Source of the DNA: an uncultured Candidatus Binatia bacterium
Lineage (GTDB): Bacteria > Desulfobacterota > Binatia > UBA9968 > JAJDTQ01
NCBI GenBank assembly: GCA_958295985.1
Contig: OY282432.1
Span: 2,107,282 to 2,171,281 of the forward strand
Length of the DNA: 64,000 nt
Direction: 5' to 3'
Position numbers and translations under genes: made by a program. The notes under the pieces are model-generated. The model did not search any database and had not been told where the DNA came from. It saw nothing but the letters and a program-made list of their open reading frames with translations. Below, in pieces: positions 48,301 through 53,529 of this stretch (position 1 is the stretch's first letter; each line of letters starts with the position of its first letter).

Positions 48301-51300
48301 CGTCGGGGGAGACGGCGAGCACCGGGACGGTGACGGTCGCGGCAGTGAGCGACACGACGGACGGGCCGGACAAGACGGTGACGGTGTCGGCCACGGCATC
48401 CGGCGGCGGCGCGTCGGACCCGGCGAGCACGACGTTGACGATCACCGATGACGACGATCCGCCGACGGTGAAGCTGGCGCTGGGGTCCTCTTCGATCCCG
48501 GAGAACGGGGGTTCGACGACGGTGACGGCGACGCTGTCGCACCCGTCGAGCGCGGCGACGACGGTGACGGTGACAGCGGTGACGGGTGCGTACACGGTGG
48601 GGTCGGACGCGACCATCACGATCGCGGCGGGTGAGACGGCAGACGCGTCGGACAGCGTGACGATCGCGGCAGTGGACGACGGCGTGGACAACGTGGGGGA
48701 GCGGTCGGTGACGGTGACGGGCACGGCGGCGAATGCGCAGGCGACGGCGGATGGGGAGACGATGAGCGTGACCGGTGCGGCGTTGACCATCACCGAGGGG
48801 ATCCGGCGAGATCCCGGAGGGGGCGAACCGACCTTCGATCCGGACACCTTCGCCGCGCAACGCTACTTGCAGAACTCGACGATCGGGCGGGTCTCGCTGC
48901 CGGCAGCGACGGGAGGCGACGGGACGCTGACCTACACGCTGAGGGGTCCGGAGGGCAGGAGCGGCCTGAGGCTGCCGGCCGGGATCGTGTACAGGGCGCC
49001 GAGCGCGGGGGCCGGCACGGGCGGGAGGCTGTCGGGGACGCCCACGGAGGTGGCGGCAGAGGCGACCTACACGCTGACGGCGACGGACGCGGACGGGGAC
49101 ACAGCGGCGCTGACGTTCACCATCGTGGTGAAGCCGGATCTGAGTCCGGTTTTCGAGGCGACTATAGCGGACCAGGAATGGATCGAGGATGAGAGCATCA
49201 CGCCGGTGCGGTTGCCAGCGGCAGTGGGTGGCAACGGGAGGTTGAGCTACAGTCTGACGCCTGCGCTGCCGAGCGGAGTGACGCGAGACCCGAGCACGCA
49301 GGTGTTAACGGGGACGCCGACGGAGGAGTCGTCGCGCAGGGAGTACACGTGGACGGCGACGGACGCGGACGGAGACACAGCGGCGTTGACGTTCGCCATC
49401 GTGGTGAAGCCGGATCTGAGGCCGAGTTTCGAGGTGACCGTAGCCGACCAGGAGTGGGTCGAGGATGAGAGCATCACGGCGGTGCGGTTGCCAGCGGCGG
49501 TGGGTGGCAACGGGAGGTTGAGCTACAGGCTGACGCCGGCGCTGCCGAGCGGAGTGACGCGAGACCCGAGCACGCAGGTGTTAACGGGGACGCCGACGGA
49601 GGAGTCGTCTCGCACGGAGTACACGTGGACGGCGACGGACGCGGACGGGGACACAGCGGCGTTGACGTTCGCCATCACGGTGAAGCCGGATCTGAGGCCG
49701 AGTTTTGAGGCGACTGTAGCCGACCAGGAGTGGATCGAGGGTGAGAGCATCACGGCGGTGCGGTTGCCAGCGGCGGTGGGTGGCAACGGGAGGTTGAGCT
49801 ACACACTGACGCCGGCGCTGCCGAGCGGAGTGACGCGAGACCCGAGCACGCAGGTGTTAACGGGGACGCCGACGGAGGAGTCGTCGCGCAGGGAGTACAC
49901 GTGGACGGCGACGGACGCGGACGGAGACACAGCGGCGTTGACGTTTGCCATCGTGGTGAAGCCGGATCTGATGCCGAGTTTCGAGGGGACCGTAGCCGAC
50001 CAGGAGTGGATCGAGGATGAGAGCATCACGGCGGTGAAGTTGCCAGCGGCGGTTAGTGGCAACGGGAGGTTGAGCTACACACTGACGCCGGCGCTGCCGA
50101 GCGGAGTGACGCGAGACCCGAGCACGCAGGTGTTAACGGGGACGCCGACGGAGGAGTCGTCGCGCAGGGAGTACACGTGGACGGCGACGGACGCGGACGG
50201 AGACACAGCGGCGTTGACGTTCACCATCACGGTGGAGCCGGATCTGATGCCGAGTTTCGAGGGGACCGTAGCCGACCAGGAGTGGATCGAGGATGAGAGC
50301 GTCACGGCGGTGAGTCTGCCAGCGGCGGTGGGCGGCAACGGGAGGTTGAGCTACAGTCTGACGCCGGCGCTGCCGAGCGGAGTGACGCGAGAGCCGAGCA
50401 CGCAGGTGTTAACGGGGACACCGACGGAGGAGTCGTCTCGCAGGGAGTACACGTGGACGGCGACGGACGCGGACGGGGACACAGCGGCGTTGACGTTCAC
50501 CATCACGGTGAAGCCGGACCTGATGCCGAGTTTCGAGGTGGCCGTAGCCGACCAAGAGTGGATCGAGGATGAGAGCATCACGGCGGTGAAGTTGCCAGCG
50601 GCGGTTAGTGGCAACGGGAGGTTGAGCTACAGTCTGACGCCGGCACTGCCGGGCGGAGTGACGCGAGACCCGGCCACGCAGGTGTTAACGGGGACGCCGA
50701 CGGAGGAGTCGTCGCGCAGGGAGTACACGTGGACGGCGACGGACGCGGACGGAGACACAGCGGCATTGACGTTCGCCATCACGGTGGAGCCGGATATGAG
50801 ACCGGTTTTCGAGACGACCGTAGCCGACCAGGAGTGGATCGAGGGTGAGAGCATCACGCCGATGAGGTTGCCAGCGGCGGTTGGTGGCAACGGGAGGTTG
50901 AGCTACGAGTTGAACGGTCCGGCTGCGGTTCCCAGTGGCGACATCACCAGGGCATCGCTGCCGTCGAGGTTGGCGCTGCCGTCCAGGATGCCCCTGCCGA
51001 GCGGGATCCTCTACGTCGCTCCGGGCCGCCCGGAGGTGTGCCGCGGCCAGAGAGGGGATGCCGGGAACGTGGACATGTCTGCGGGCGGCGGCACCCTATG
51101 CGGCACGCCTAGGGAGGCAACGGTGGAGAGGCCGTACACGCTGACGGCGACGGACGCGGACGGAGACACAGCCGCGCTGACGTTCACCCTTATGGTGAAG
51201 CCGGATCTGAGGCCGAGTTTCGAGGTGACCGTATCCGGCCAGGAGTGGATCAAGGGTGAGAGCATCACGGCGGTGCGGTTGCCGGCGGCGAGTGGTGGCA

Positions 51301-53459
51301 ACGGGACGTTGAGCTACACGCTGACGCCGGCGCTGCCGAGCGGAGTGACGCGAGACCCGAGCACGCACGTGTTAACGGGGACGCCGACGGAGGAGTCGTC
51401 GCGGACGGAGTACACGTGGACGGCGACGGACGCGGACGGAGACACAGCGGCGTTGACGTTCACCATCCTGGTGGCGCCGGACCTGAGGCCGAGTTTCGAG
51501 GTGACCGTATCCGGCCAGGAGTGGATCGAGGATGAGAGCATCACGGCGGTGCGGTTGCCGGCGGCGAGTGGTGGCAACGGGACGTTGAGCTACACGCTGA
51601 CGCCGGCGCTGCCGAGCGGAGTGACGCGAGACCCGAGCACGCACGTGTTAACGGGGACGCCGACGGAGGAGTCGTCGCGGACGGAGTACACGTGGACGGC
51701 GACGGACGCGGACGGAGACACAGCGGCGTTGACGTTCACCATCCTGGTGGCGCCGGATCTGAGGCCGGGTTTCGAGGGGACCGTAGCCGACCAGGAGTGG
51801 ATCGAGGGTGAGAGCATCACGGCGGTGAGGTTGCCGGCAGCGAGTGGTGGCAACGGGACGTTGAGTTACAGGCTGACGCCGGCGCTGCCGGGCGGAGTGA
51901 CGCGAGACTCGGCCACGCACGTGTTAACGGGGACGCCGACCGGGGGGTTGGCGCGCACCGAGTACAGGTGGACGGCGACGGACGCGGACGGAGACACGGC
52001 GGAGGTGCGGTTCTCGGTGAGGGTGCTGAGTGAGGCGGATGTGCAGCGGCGGCGTCTGCGGGCGGTGAACGCGGTGATCGTGCCGGAACTGTCTCGGGCG
52101 ATGTGGAGCAGCGCGGTGGAGTCGGTGACGGGGCGTCTGGGGCCGGAACGGCGAGAGGAGAGCGCCGATGTGTCCGGCAGCGTGGCGTCGGTGTTGGAGA
52201 AGCTGCGTGGACGTGGTCAGCGGCTGGAAGACAGCGTGAGTTGGGATGAGTTGCTGGGTCTGGAACGGGGTCGGGGGAAGCTGTCGGAGGAAGGCAGCAT
52301 CGACTGGAAGGAGTTGCTGGGAGGGACGTTGTTCACGGTTCGGCTGGGGACCGAGGGGGCTGGACCGGGCCTGGGTCTGTGGGCGGGGAGCGACTACCGG
52401 AAGCTGTCGGGAGGCAGGGCAGTGGAATGGGAGGGAGGTCTGTTCGGGGTTCATACGGGAGTGGACGTGGAGTGGGGATCGGGATTCGTGGGAGGAGTGG
52501 GAGCGTCTCGGTTCGACGGGGATGTGGACTACACGGATCGGAGCGGTGGCGGGGAGGTTCGGGGAGAGCACCGGAGCGGGATGACTATCTTCCATCCGTA
52601 CCTGGGGTGGTCGTCATCCGGGGGTTCTCAGGTGTGGGGGTCGTTGGGTTACGGGCAGGGGAAGGTGAAGATCCTGGACGGGGCAGCGGGCCGGGAGAGG
52701 AGCGACACGGAGTTCCGTGGGGGTGCGCTTGGGGGCAGCGTGCGGTTGTACACGGGGGCGGAAGGGACGGCGACGGTGGACCTGAAGGGAGAGGGACAGA
52801 CGACGCGGATGAGGGTGGATGACAACGGGGAGTTGTTGGCGGGCTTGTCGGTGGGGACGCACCGGTTGCGGGTGGCGGTGGAGGGGAAGGGGCGGTTGAT
52901 GTTGGAGGGCGGGGGTTCGCTGGAACCGTCCCTGGAGTTGGGAGTGCGTTGGGACGGTGGTGACGGGGAGACGGGAGCGGGTTTGGAGTTGGGGAGTCGG
53001 GTGGGTTACGACCACCCGGAACTGGGGCTGAGTGTAGAGGCATCGGGACGGGTGTTGCTGGCGCACGAGGGAGAGTCGCAGGAATGGGGCGTGGGCGGTT
53101 CCATCCGGCTGGACCCGGGTTCGGACGGACGCGGCCTGTCCTTCGAGGTGAGTCCTGCCTGGGGCAAGACGGACAGCGGGATGCAGCGGCTATGGGAAGA
53201 CGGTCTGACGGGTGAGCGTGAGCAGGGCGAGGGTCATGGGGCGCGGGTGGATGCGGAGTTGGGCTACGGTCTGAGCGCCTTCAATGGAGTGATGACCCCT
53301 TACGGCGGCATGGGGCTGTCGAGCGGCGAGCGCACCTACCGCATGGGCAGCCGCTTCGCCCTGGGTCCGTCCCTGACCCTGAACCTGGAAGGCGAACGCG
53401 GTGAGAGTTCCGGCGCCCCGGAATACGGCGTCAAGCTGAGCCTGGACTTGACCTGGTAG
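27375..53459 (+). CDS. Giant repeat adhesin (about 8,694 aa) with Sec signal peptide and C-terminal autotransporter-like barrel
   Basis: Complete gene, start at GTG 27375. Order: signal peptide (VKRFSRFAG, then a hydrophobic core ending near AQFALA); about eleven Ig-like modules with the pattern GExIxVxVxF...G.P.L.L.IG...R.A (residues about 30-1739, resembling SwmB-type repeats), interspersed with putative-Ig modules; a putative-Ig block (about 1742-2406); a Calx-beta array (about 2409-7142) with 720-bp higher-order units; a 92-residue putative-Ig tail array (about 7152-8214); a helical linker and barrel ending in Trp (about 8216-8694). Cysteines are nearly absent and occur in a few short-range pairs. 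By family it is a secreted, Ca2+-binding, very long surface adhesin anchored by its barrel. The 3' part is near-identical to adhesin 1. It is convergent with the SDR gene. The target is unknown, and exact copy number could be affected by assembly. Confidence 0.85.
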   Translation: MKRFSRFAGVVALALLPALPVTAQFALAATTVPTVSGVSITSSPADGVSYRATETIDVEVTFGERTVVNAGTLRLAIGIGSNTRQAAYGHAASTATVLKFTYTVQAGDVDVNGISIAANALTCVDRLGNPCTDGLGIGAASDYGATAANLDIGTHAIANAGAHTVNDNAPTFGAAKVVAQHYFAGTAASLQLPTATGGDGALTHSLAPASLPSGLTLGASTRLITGTPQAAAARQAYTWTATDADGDTAQLSFSITVAAANAPRPSGVAITLDDGSASFDGNHTTGERLQVSVTFNRQVTITGTPQLALTIGGNVRQASMASSNLNGRSFLFTYRVTASDFDGDGISIGAGALTLNGGSITDTGTGVAAALGLGGHTITNAARHTVNDSTPAFPTSATIADLTLRKDAAAASVTLPAASGGDGSLTYGTVPALPAGLSIGSASPLLSGTPTAAGKTTHVLKATDADGDSATLGTFAIDVVPAPAVSSLSIVSSPTADSTYGRGEIIKAVVTFDRAVTLTGPNSRFDLPLDIGGLTFFADYNGLHGNGGLRFVYTLTATHRDPDGISIGSPVRVGRGATVRDSTTGFDAVLGLGAHAVANAAAHKVDGTILRGMAPNGVSIISAPASSDGYDVGERIEVEVAWPRAVQVTGSPRLGLGIGVNARQASYQRRGAAGDSLVFAYTVTGGDADADGITIGTGALALNGGRIRGGGADATLALGTHAITNAAGHKVFTPPSLTGFAVTSRPPHAGRLGSAPQQDATYTLGQTITVRATFDQAVTVTGSPALTLAVGGSARQATSAAGSGNAWIDFNYTVVAADLDTDGVGINAGALTLPGGATIRDADANDADLDLAGRTVAGFPNAKVNGAKNGRWPDFGSAAGPALTFQAGVSASAALPTAPSPGSVVIYAVAPALPDGLTLNATTAVISGAATAASPSTDYTLTASDQTRGWLGGPLQTDTATLPFTLQVTGSRPTVSSVSFLTAPAAADTYGQGEEIRVSVSFRRQGTAALRVSGAPTLALAIGSQSRQAAFDGVDGASVRFRYVVQAADRDADGLAIAAGALALNGGSIRDAAGNDAVLGLGVRAIADEPSHKVDGGSSATPAVAAVTITSTPAANGTYKRAETLEVAVRFSRAVAVTGSPQLTLSIASGDRTAAWNRAGASPTTHYFRYTVQQSDVDANGLSILSGALTLNGGAIRGGAVDADLSLGTHAIANDTAHKLDGGMNPAPFVTGVSFASPPARGNAFALGETIQVRVSFNKPVVVTRGSYTLGNPGWPRLTLVIGSRTRLAGMVTSSRYSTHAASATLNFSYTVQAGDYDSDGLAVTALNLNRSTIRANAVDANPSLGSHAVAAATYTVDARHPRVSGVRITSSPPASQASQYVAVDAIDVDVTFDLPVETSGAPQLGLTVGTNTRQMALRTATGNTLSFRYIVQGSDSDADGVSIGANALGLNGGAVTGKNTLATAQLGLGTHALGNQSGHKVNGMLRRPTVTSWKVRPPPSGDTFYRGETIQIEVEFSEAVAMSGTPTLTMVIGDGRDLGQTGRDALAAKVQGAKVIFEYTVQQRDADNTGLSIWNDLRVRGATLRSLHGVDVLTDLGSTLTNSSGHKVNGASTRAPGILEVVWRTRPPSGNPFTNTYILGDTITFAVIWNQPITVTGTVRAEFGLQGFSTNTLLDGVAAADGRSVEFSYNVKRVDNANGIRVGGTGVSLVGSATIRGSGNNASLTFGRAPIEDGSGYSVRGHCGPTPGFPTGVRIAAQRWRVGASVAERLSAATYFCRRGGDVTFSLPDTLLLSVTPDLPEGLSFSRETQSITGIPATVSPATTYTYTMTDTLVNGSTSLDFTIETTPNNLPTFGAATVASQVYTRNSPITPVTLPAASGGDGTLRYTLSGPGSAVALSLPAGVNFVQPSGAATGGSLDGTPTVAAPQTTYTLTATDVDGDSAALTFAMQVADDDMPRFTQAVPNQSWTRHRAITALTLPAATGGNGALTYASSPAWPAGVSKDAAHRVSGTPGVALPATSYTWTATDEDGDSAEIVIRIAVEDAPSFGSATVANQSWTRHSAITAFTLPTATGGDGALIYTLSPALPSGVSKDARHQVSGTPGVALPATSYTWTATDADGDSASLTFSITVEDAPTFGDSTVPDQTWTRHKAITAFTLPTATGGDGAITYAISPAWPSGISKDDDHEVSGTPSAVLEETIYTWTATDSDGDRASLTFSITVEDAPTFGDTTVPDQSWTRHKAITAFTLPTATGGDGAITYAISPAWPSGISKDDDHEVSGTPSVAQDAADYTWTATDSDGDEASVTFSIAVADNNVPSFSATVDDRTWTRNAAITAFTLPSATGGDGTLTYKIVPALPDGVAKDASHNVSGTPTAAQAAATYTWTATDADGDAVETTFSITVDEETPTVTLAVADTAIAENGGATTVTATLARASTLDATVTVQAVDGAYTVGADAEITIAAGDTTNSSDSVTITAVDNTTDEPNRSTTVVGTATNSQGTGSVTGAALTLTDDDDAPTVTLAVADTSISENGGTTTVTATLSHASSEATTITVTAVDGAYTVGSDATIVIAAGETANASDGVTVTAVDDAIDNVGDRSVTVTGTAANAQAAANSQTVTVNGASLTLTDDEATPVARLALSEPDSAKPDTIDESGAGNASTVTATLDRASSEAVTLTVAATAGANAAAGDFSLSSTKTLTIASGQTASTGVVTVTANDDTTDEPDETVTVSATVSGASGVAAPDAVTLTIADDDDAPTATLAVAAASISENGGSTMVRATLSHGSSAATTVTVTGVSGFYTVDSTNPTIVIAAGATANATDTATITAVDDDVDNVAARSVTVTGTAANAQAAADSQTVTVTGALLTLTDDEDPPDATLLLSEPDPSKPDTIAESGAGNASTVTATLSHGSSEAVTLTVSAAAGTNAAAGDFSLSSTKTLTIAAGETASTGTVTVTAVNDTTDGPDKTVTVSATVSGASGVAAPDAVTLTIADDDDAPTATLAVAAASISENGGSTMVRATLSHGSSAATTVTVTGVSGFYTVDSTNPTIVIAAGATANATDTATITAVDDDVDNVAARSVTVTGTAANAQAAADSQTVTVTGALLTLTDDEDPPDATLLLSEPDPSKPDTIAESGAGNASTVTATLSHGSSEAVTLTVSAAAGTNAAAGDFSLSSTKTLTIAAGETVSTGTVTVTAVNNTTDGPDKTVTVSATVSGASGVAAPDAVTLTIADDDDAPTATLAVAAASISENGGSTMVRATLSHGSSAATTVTVTGVSGFYTVDSTNPTIVIAAGATANATDTATITAVDDDVDNVAARSVTVTGTAANAQAAADSQTVTVTGALLTLTDDEDPPDATLLLSEPDPSKPDTITESGAGNASTVTATLSHGSSEAVTLTVSAAAGTNAAAGDFSLSSAKTLTIAAGATTSTGTVTVTAVNDTTDGPDKTVTVSATVSGASGVAAPDAVTLTIADDDDAPTATLAVAAASISENGGSTMVRATLSHGSSAATTVTVTGVSGFYTVDSTNPTIVIAAGATANATDTATITAVDDDVDNVAARSVTVTGTAANAQAAADSQTVTVTGALLTLTDDEDPPDATLLLSEPDPSKPDTIAESGAGNASTVTATLSHGSSEAVTLTVSAAAGTNAAAGDFSLSSAKTLTIAAGATTSTGTVTVTAVNDTTDGPDKTVTVSATVSGASGVAAPDAVTLTIADDDDAPTATLAVAAASISENGGSTMVRATLSHGSSAATTVTVTGVSGFYTVDSTNPTIVIAAGATANATDTATITAVDDDVDNVAARSVTVTGTAANAQAAADSQTVTVTGALLTLTDDEDPPDATLLLSEPDPSKPDTIAESGAGNASTVTATLSHGSSEAVTLTVSAAAGTNAAAGDFSLSSTKTLTIAAGETASTGTVTVTAVNDTTDGPDKTVTVSATVSGASGVAAPDAVTLTIADDDDAPTATLAVAAASISENGGSTMVRATLSHGSSAATTVTVTGVSGFYTVDSTNPTIVIAAGATANATDTATITAVDDDVDNVAARSVTVTGTAANAQAAADSQTVTVTGALLTLTDDEDPPDATLLLSEPDPSKPDTITESGAGNASTVTATLSHGSSEAVTLTVSAAAGTNAAAGDFSLSSTKTLTIAAGATTSTGTVTVTAVNNTTDGPDKTVTVSATVSGASGVAAPDAVTLTIADDDDAPTATLVLSSSISENGGKATVTATLSHPSSQATTLTVSASAGANAAAGDFSLSAAKTLTVAAGATTSTGTVTVSANDDARDAPDRSVTVTATAANGQGIAGNPEAVTLTIRDDDGKPMATLVLSSSSISENGGKATVTATLNRASSQATTLTVSASAGANAADGDFTLSSPATLTVAAGETASTGTATIAAVNDSTDAPNRSVRVSGSASNAQGVTDPLALTLTIEDDDAAPGATLTLSPSSVSENGGVSTVTARLSHPSSAATTVTVTGVSGFYTVDSTNPTIVIAAGATANATDTATITAVDDDVDNVAARSVTVTGTAANAQAAADSQTVTVTGALLTLTDDEDPPDATLLLSEPDPSKPDTIAESGAGNASTVTATLSHGSSEAVTLTVSAAAGTNAAAGDFSLSSAKTLTIAAGATTSTGTVTVTAVNDTTDGPDKTVTVSATVSGASGVAAPDAVTLTIADDDDAPTATLVLSSSSISENGGKATVTATLSHPSSQATTLTVSASAGANAAAGDFSLSAAKTLTVAAGATTSTGTVTVSANDDARDAPDRSVTVTATAANGQGIAGNPEAVTLTIRDDDGKPMATLVLSSSSISENGGKATVTATLNRASSQATTLTVSASAGANAADGDFTLSSPATLTVAAGETASTGTATIAAVNDSTDAPNRSVRVSGSASNAQGVTDPLALTLTIEDDDAAPGATLTLSPSSVSENGGASTVTARLSHPSSAATTVTVTGVSGFYTVDSTNPTIVIAAGATANATDTATITAVDDDVDNVAARSVTVTGTAANAQAAADSQTVTVTGALLTLTDDEDPPDATLLLSEPDPSKPDTIAESGAGNASTVTATLSHGSSEAVTLTVSAAAGTNAAAGDFSLSSTKTLTIAAGETASTGTVTVTAVNDTTDGPDKTVTVSATVSGASGVAAPDAVTLTIADDDDAPTATLAVAAASISENGGSTMVRATLSHGSSAATTVTVTGVSGFYTVDSTNPTIVIAAGATANATDTATITAVDDDVDNVAARSVTVTGTAANAQAAADSQTVTVTGALLTLTDDEDPPDAMLLLSEPDPSKPDTIAESGAGNASTVTATLSHGSSEAVTLTVSAAAGTNAAAGDFSLSSTKTLTIAAGETASTGTVTVTAVNDTTDGPDKTVTVSATVSGASGVAAPDAVTLTIADDDDAPTATLAVAAASISENGGSTMVRATLSHGSSAATTVTVTGVSGFYTVDSTNPTIVIAAGATANATDTATITAVDDDVDNVAARSVTVTGTAANAQAAADSQTVTVTGALLTLTDDEDPPDATLLLSEPDPSKPDTIAESGAGNASTVTATLSHGSSEAVTLTVSAAAGTNAAAGDFSLSSTKTLTIAAGETASTGTVTVTAVNDTTDGPDKTVTVSATVSGASGVAAPDAVTLTIADDDDAPTATLAVAAASISENGGSTMVRATLSHGSSAATTVTVTGVSGFYTVDSTNPTIVIAAGATANATDTATITAVDDDVDNVAARSVTVTGTAANAQAATDSQTVTVTGALLTLTDDEDPPDATLLLSEPDPSKPDTIAESGAGNASTVTATLSHGSSEAVTLTVSAAAGTNAAAGDFSLSSTKTLTIAAGETASTGTVTVTAVNDTTDGPDKTVTVSATVSGASGVAAPDAVTLTIADDDDAPTATLAVAAASISENGGSTMVRATLSHGSSAATTVTVTGVSGFYTVDSTNPTIVIAAGATANATDTATITAVDDDVDNVAARSVTVTGTAANAQAATDSQTVTVTGALLTLTDDEDPPDATLSLSEPDPSKPDTIAESGAGNASTVTATLSHGSSEAVTLTVSAAAGTNAAAGDFSLSSTKTLTIAAGATTSTGTVTVTAVNNTTDGPDKTVTVSATVSGASGVAAPDAVTLTIADDDDAPTATLAVAAASISENGGSTMVRATLSHGSSAATTVTVTGVSGFYTVDSTNPTIVIAAGATANATDTATITAVDDDVDNVAARSVTVTGTAANAQAAADSQTVTVTGALLTLTDDEDPPDATLLLSEPDPSKPDTIAESGAGNASTVTATLSHGSSEAVTLTVSAAAGTNAAAGDFSLSSTKTLTIAAGATTSTGTVTVTAVNDTTDGPDKTVTVSATVSGASGVAAPDAVTLTIADDDDAPTATLAVAAASISENGGSTMVRATLSHGSSAATTVTVTGVSDAYTVGSDATIVIAAGETANATDSVTITAVNDAVDNVGDRRVTVTGTAANAQAASQTLTVTGAALTLRDDEEPPAATLALSEPDSAKPDTIDESGAGNASTVTATLSHGSSEAVTLTVSAAAGTNAAAGDFSLSSTKTLTIAAGETASTGTVTVTAVNDTTDGPDKTVTVTATVSGASGVAAPDAVTLTIADDDDAPTATLVLSPPTVDESGTTTRAAVTATLSHPSSQATTLTVSASAGANAAAGDFSLSAAKTLTVAAGATTSTGTVTVSANDDARDAPDRSVTVTATAANGQGIAGNPEAVTLTIRDDDGKPMATLVLSSSSISENGGKATVTATLNRASSQATTLTVSASAGANAADGDFTLSSPATLTVAAGETASTGTATIAAVNDSTDAPNRSVRVSGSASNAQGVTDPLALTLTIEDDDAAPGATLTLSPSSVSENGGVSTVTARLSHPSSAATTVTVTALADAYTVGSDATIVIAAGQTANATDTATITAVNDDMDNVGDRRVTVTGTASNDQGAVSVTGAWLTLTDDEATPTPTATLVLSSLSISESGGVATVTATLSGESSASLTLTVSATGAGFTLSSAKTLTIASGETASTGTVTVAAVSDTTDGPDKTVTVSATASGGGASDPASTTLTITDDDDPPTVKLALGSSSIPENGGSTTVTATLSHPSSAATTVTVTAVTGAYTVGSDATITIAAGETADASDSVTIAAVDDGVDNVGERSVTVTGTAANAQATADGETMSVTGAALTITEGIRRDPGGGEPTFDPDTFAAQRYLQNSTIGRVSLPAATGGDGTLTYTLRGPEGRSGLRLPAGIVYRAPSAGAGTGGRLSGTPTEVAAEATYTLTATDADGDTAALTFTIVVKPDLSPVFEATIADQEWIEDESITPVRLPAAVGGNGRLSYSLTPALPSGVTRDPSTQVLTGTPTEESSRREYTWTATDADGDTAALTFAIVVKPDLRPSFEVTVADQEWVEDESITAVRLPAAVGGNGRLSYRLTPALPSGVTRDPSTQVLTGTPTEESSRTEYTWTATDADGDTAALTFAITVKPDLRPSFEATVADQEWIEGESITAVRLPAAVGGNGRLSYTLTPALPSGVTRDPSTQVLTGTPTEESSRREYTWTATDADGDTAALTFAIVVKPDLMPSFEGTVADQEWIEDESITAVKLPAAVSGNGRLSYTLTPALPSGVTRDPSTQVLTGTPTEESSRREYTWTATDADGDTAALTFTITVEPDLMPSFEGTVADQEWIEDESVTAVSLPAAVGGNGRLSYSLTPALPSGVTREPSTQVLTGTPTEESSRREYTWTATDADGDTAALTFTITVKPDLMPSFEVAVADQEWIEDESITAVKLPAAVSGNGRLSYSLTPALPGGVTRDPATQVLTGTPTEESSRREYTWTATDADGDTAALTFAITVEPDMRPVFETTVADQEWIEGESITPMRLPAAVGGNGRLSYELNGPAAVPSGDITRASLPSRLALPSRMPLPSGILYVAPGRPEVCRGQRGDAGNVDMSAGGGTLCGTPREATVERPYTLTATDADGDTAALTFTLMVKPDLRPSFEVTVSGQEWIKGESITAVRLPAASGGNGTLSYTLTPALPSGVTRDPSTHVLTGTPTEESSRTEYTWTATDADGDTAALTFTILVAPDLRPSFEVTVSGQEWIEDESITAVRLPAASGGNGTLSYTLTPALPSGVTRDPSTHVLTGTPTEESSRTEYTWTATDADGDTAALTFTILVAPDLRPGFEGTVADQEWIEGESITAVRLPAASGGNGTLSYRLTPALPGGVTRDSATHVLTGTPTGGLARTEYRWTATDADGDTAEVRFSVRVLSEADVQRRRLRAVNAVIVPELSRAMWSSAVESVTGRLGPERREESADVSGSVASVLEKLRGRGQRLEDSVSWDELLGLERGRGKLSEEGSIDWKELLGGTLFTVRLGTEGAGPGLGLWAGSDYRKLSGGRAVEWEGGLFGVHTGVDVEWGSGFVGGVGASRFDGDVDYTDRSGGGEVRGEHRSGMTIFHPYLGWSSSGGSQVWGSLGYGQGKVKILDGAAGRERSDTEFRGGALGGSVRLYTGAEGTATVDLKGEGQTTRMRVDDNGELLAGLSVGTHRLRVAVEGKGRLMLEGGGSLEPSLELGVRWDGGDGETGAGLELGSRVGYDHPELGLSVEASGRVLLAHEGESQEWGVGGSIRLDPGSDGRGLSFEVSPAWGKTDSGMQRLWEDGLTGEREQGEGHGARVDAELGYGLSAFNGVMTPYGGMGLSSGERTYRMGSRFALGPSLTLNLEGERGESSGAPEYGVKLSLDLTW
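27460..32590 (+). repeat. N-terminal Ig-like (SwmB-like) repeat array of adhesin 2
   Basis: About eleven diverged modules of roughly 115-150 residues. Each begins like VSGVSITSSP and contains a GE-I-V-V-F strand, a GxPxLxLxIG strand and a YTVxxxDxDxxGI strand. Two putative-Ig modules interrupt at about 27890 and 28540, and a degenerate one at about 29990. A Cys pair (CVDRLGNPC) lies near 27740. Codons here mostly end in C, unlike the downstream array. Confidence 0.7.
32600..34590 (+). repeat. Putative-Ig (cadherin-like) block of adhesin 2
   Basis: A first module with two cysteines (HCG and YFC, about 32605-32710) is followed by six modules with the motifs WTRxxAITAFTLPTATGGDG and TWTATDxDGD. 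Two adjacent copies (33780 and 34050) are nearly identical at DNA level with a 270-bp period. Confidence 0.75.
39978..40668 (+). repeat. 690-bp interspersed module, copy 1
   Basis: Two Calx-beta-like modules of another subtype (SENGGKATVTATLSHPSSQA, then NRASSQA) replace the usual continuation of the 720-bp unit. This copy lacks one TCG (Ser) codon present in copy 2, which explains the 1410 versus 1413 bp steps. Confidence 0.75.
41391..42081 (+). repeat. 693-bp interspersed module, copy 2
   Basis: Nearly identical to copy 1, with one extra TCG codon. It follows a single intervening 720-bp-type unit (40779-41390). Confidence 0.75.
47109..47820 (+). repeat. Interspersed module, copy 3 (with adhesin 1-like beginning)
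   Basis: It starts with LVLSPPTVDESGTTTRAAVTA, the form found in adhesin 1 at about 6790, then continues like copies 1 and 2. The region to about 48110 is collinear with adhesin 1 6790-7800, indicating exchange between the two genes. Confidence 0.7.
48829..52015 (+). repeat. 276-bp putative-Ig tail array of adhesin 2 (11 modules)
   Basis: A diverged first module (48829) is followed by six 276-bp ADQEW units (about 49147-50800), a Cys-pair variant (about 50803), two SGQEW units and a final ADQEW unit. Module content matches adhesin 1, but copy number and the position of the Cys variant (fourth from the end rather than second from the end) differ. Confidence 0.85.
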
Positions 53460-53479
53460 GCCCGGCCCGTTCCTTGCAG
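51749..53479 (+). repeat. Long direct repeat, copy B (adhesin 3' end and barrel)
   Basis: Partner of 21220-22950 at an exact offset of 30,529 bp with no indel. It includes the final putative-Ig module, helical linker, barrel, stop codon and about 20 bases beyond. Confidence 0.85.
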
Positions 53480-53529
53480 GCTCTTGCGCCCGTGCCGTTC
53501 CTTGCAGCGGACCACGACCCCGGTTTCTT

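Larger units (their letters stand above)
34600..48800 (+). repeat. Calx-beta-like array of adhesin 2
   Basis: About forty Calx-beta-like modules (SENGGxTTVTATLSHxSS, followed by DDDDAPT). The first two modules use C-ending codons. From about 35060 the sequence switches to GTG/ACG/GCG-dominated codons and becomes nearly identical to parts of adhesin 1. The canonical TATAGTDY-type Calx-beta copies of adhesin 1 are not seen here. Confidence 0.8.

Noticed and set aside
33546..48860. Antisense open frame of 5,104 codons, and similar ones at 2378-8221 and 9182-17056
   Set aside because: The sense arrays are built from ACG/GCG/GTG codons whose complements contain no stops, so long antisense frames arise automatically. 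They are Arg/His-rich with no domains.
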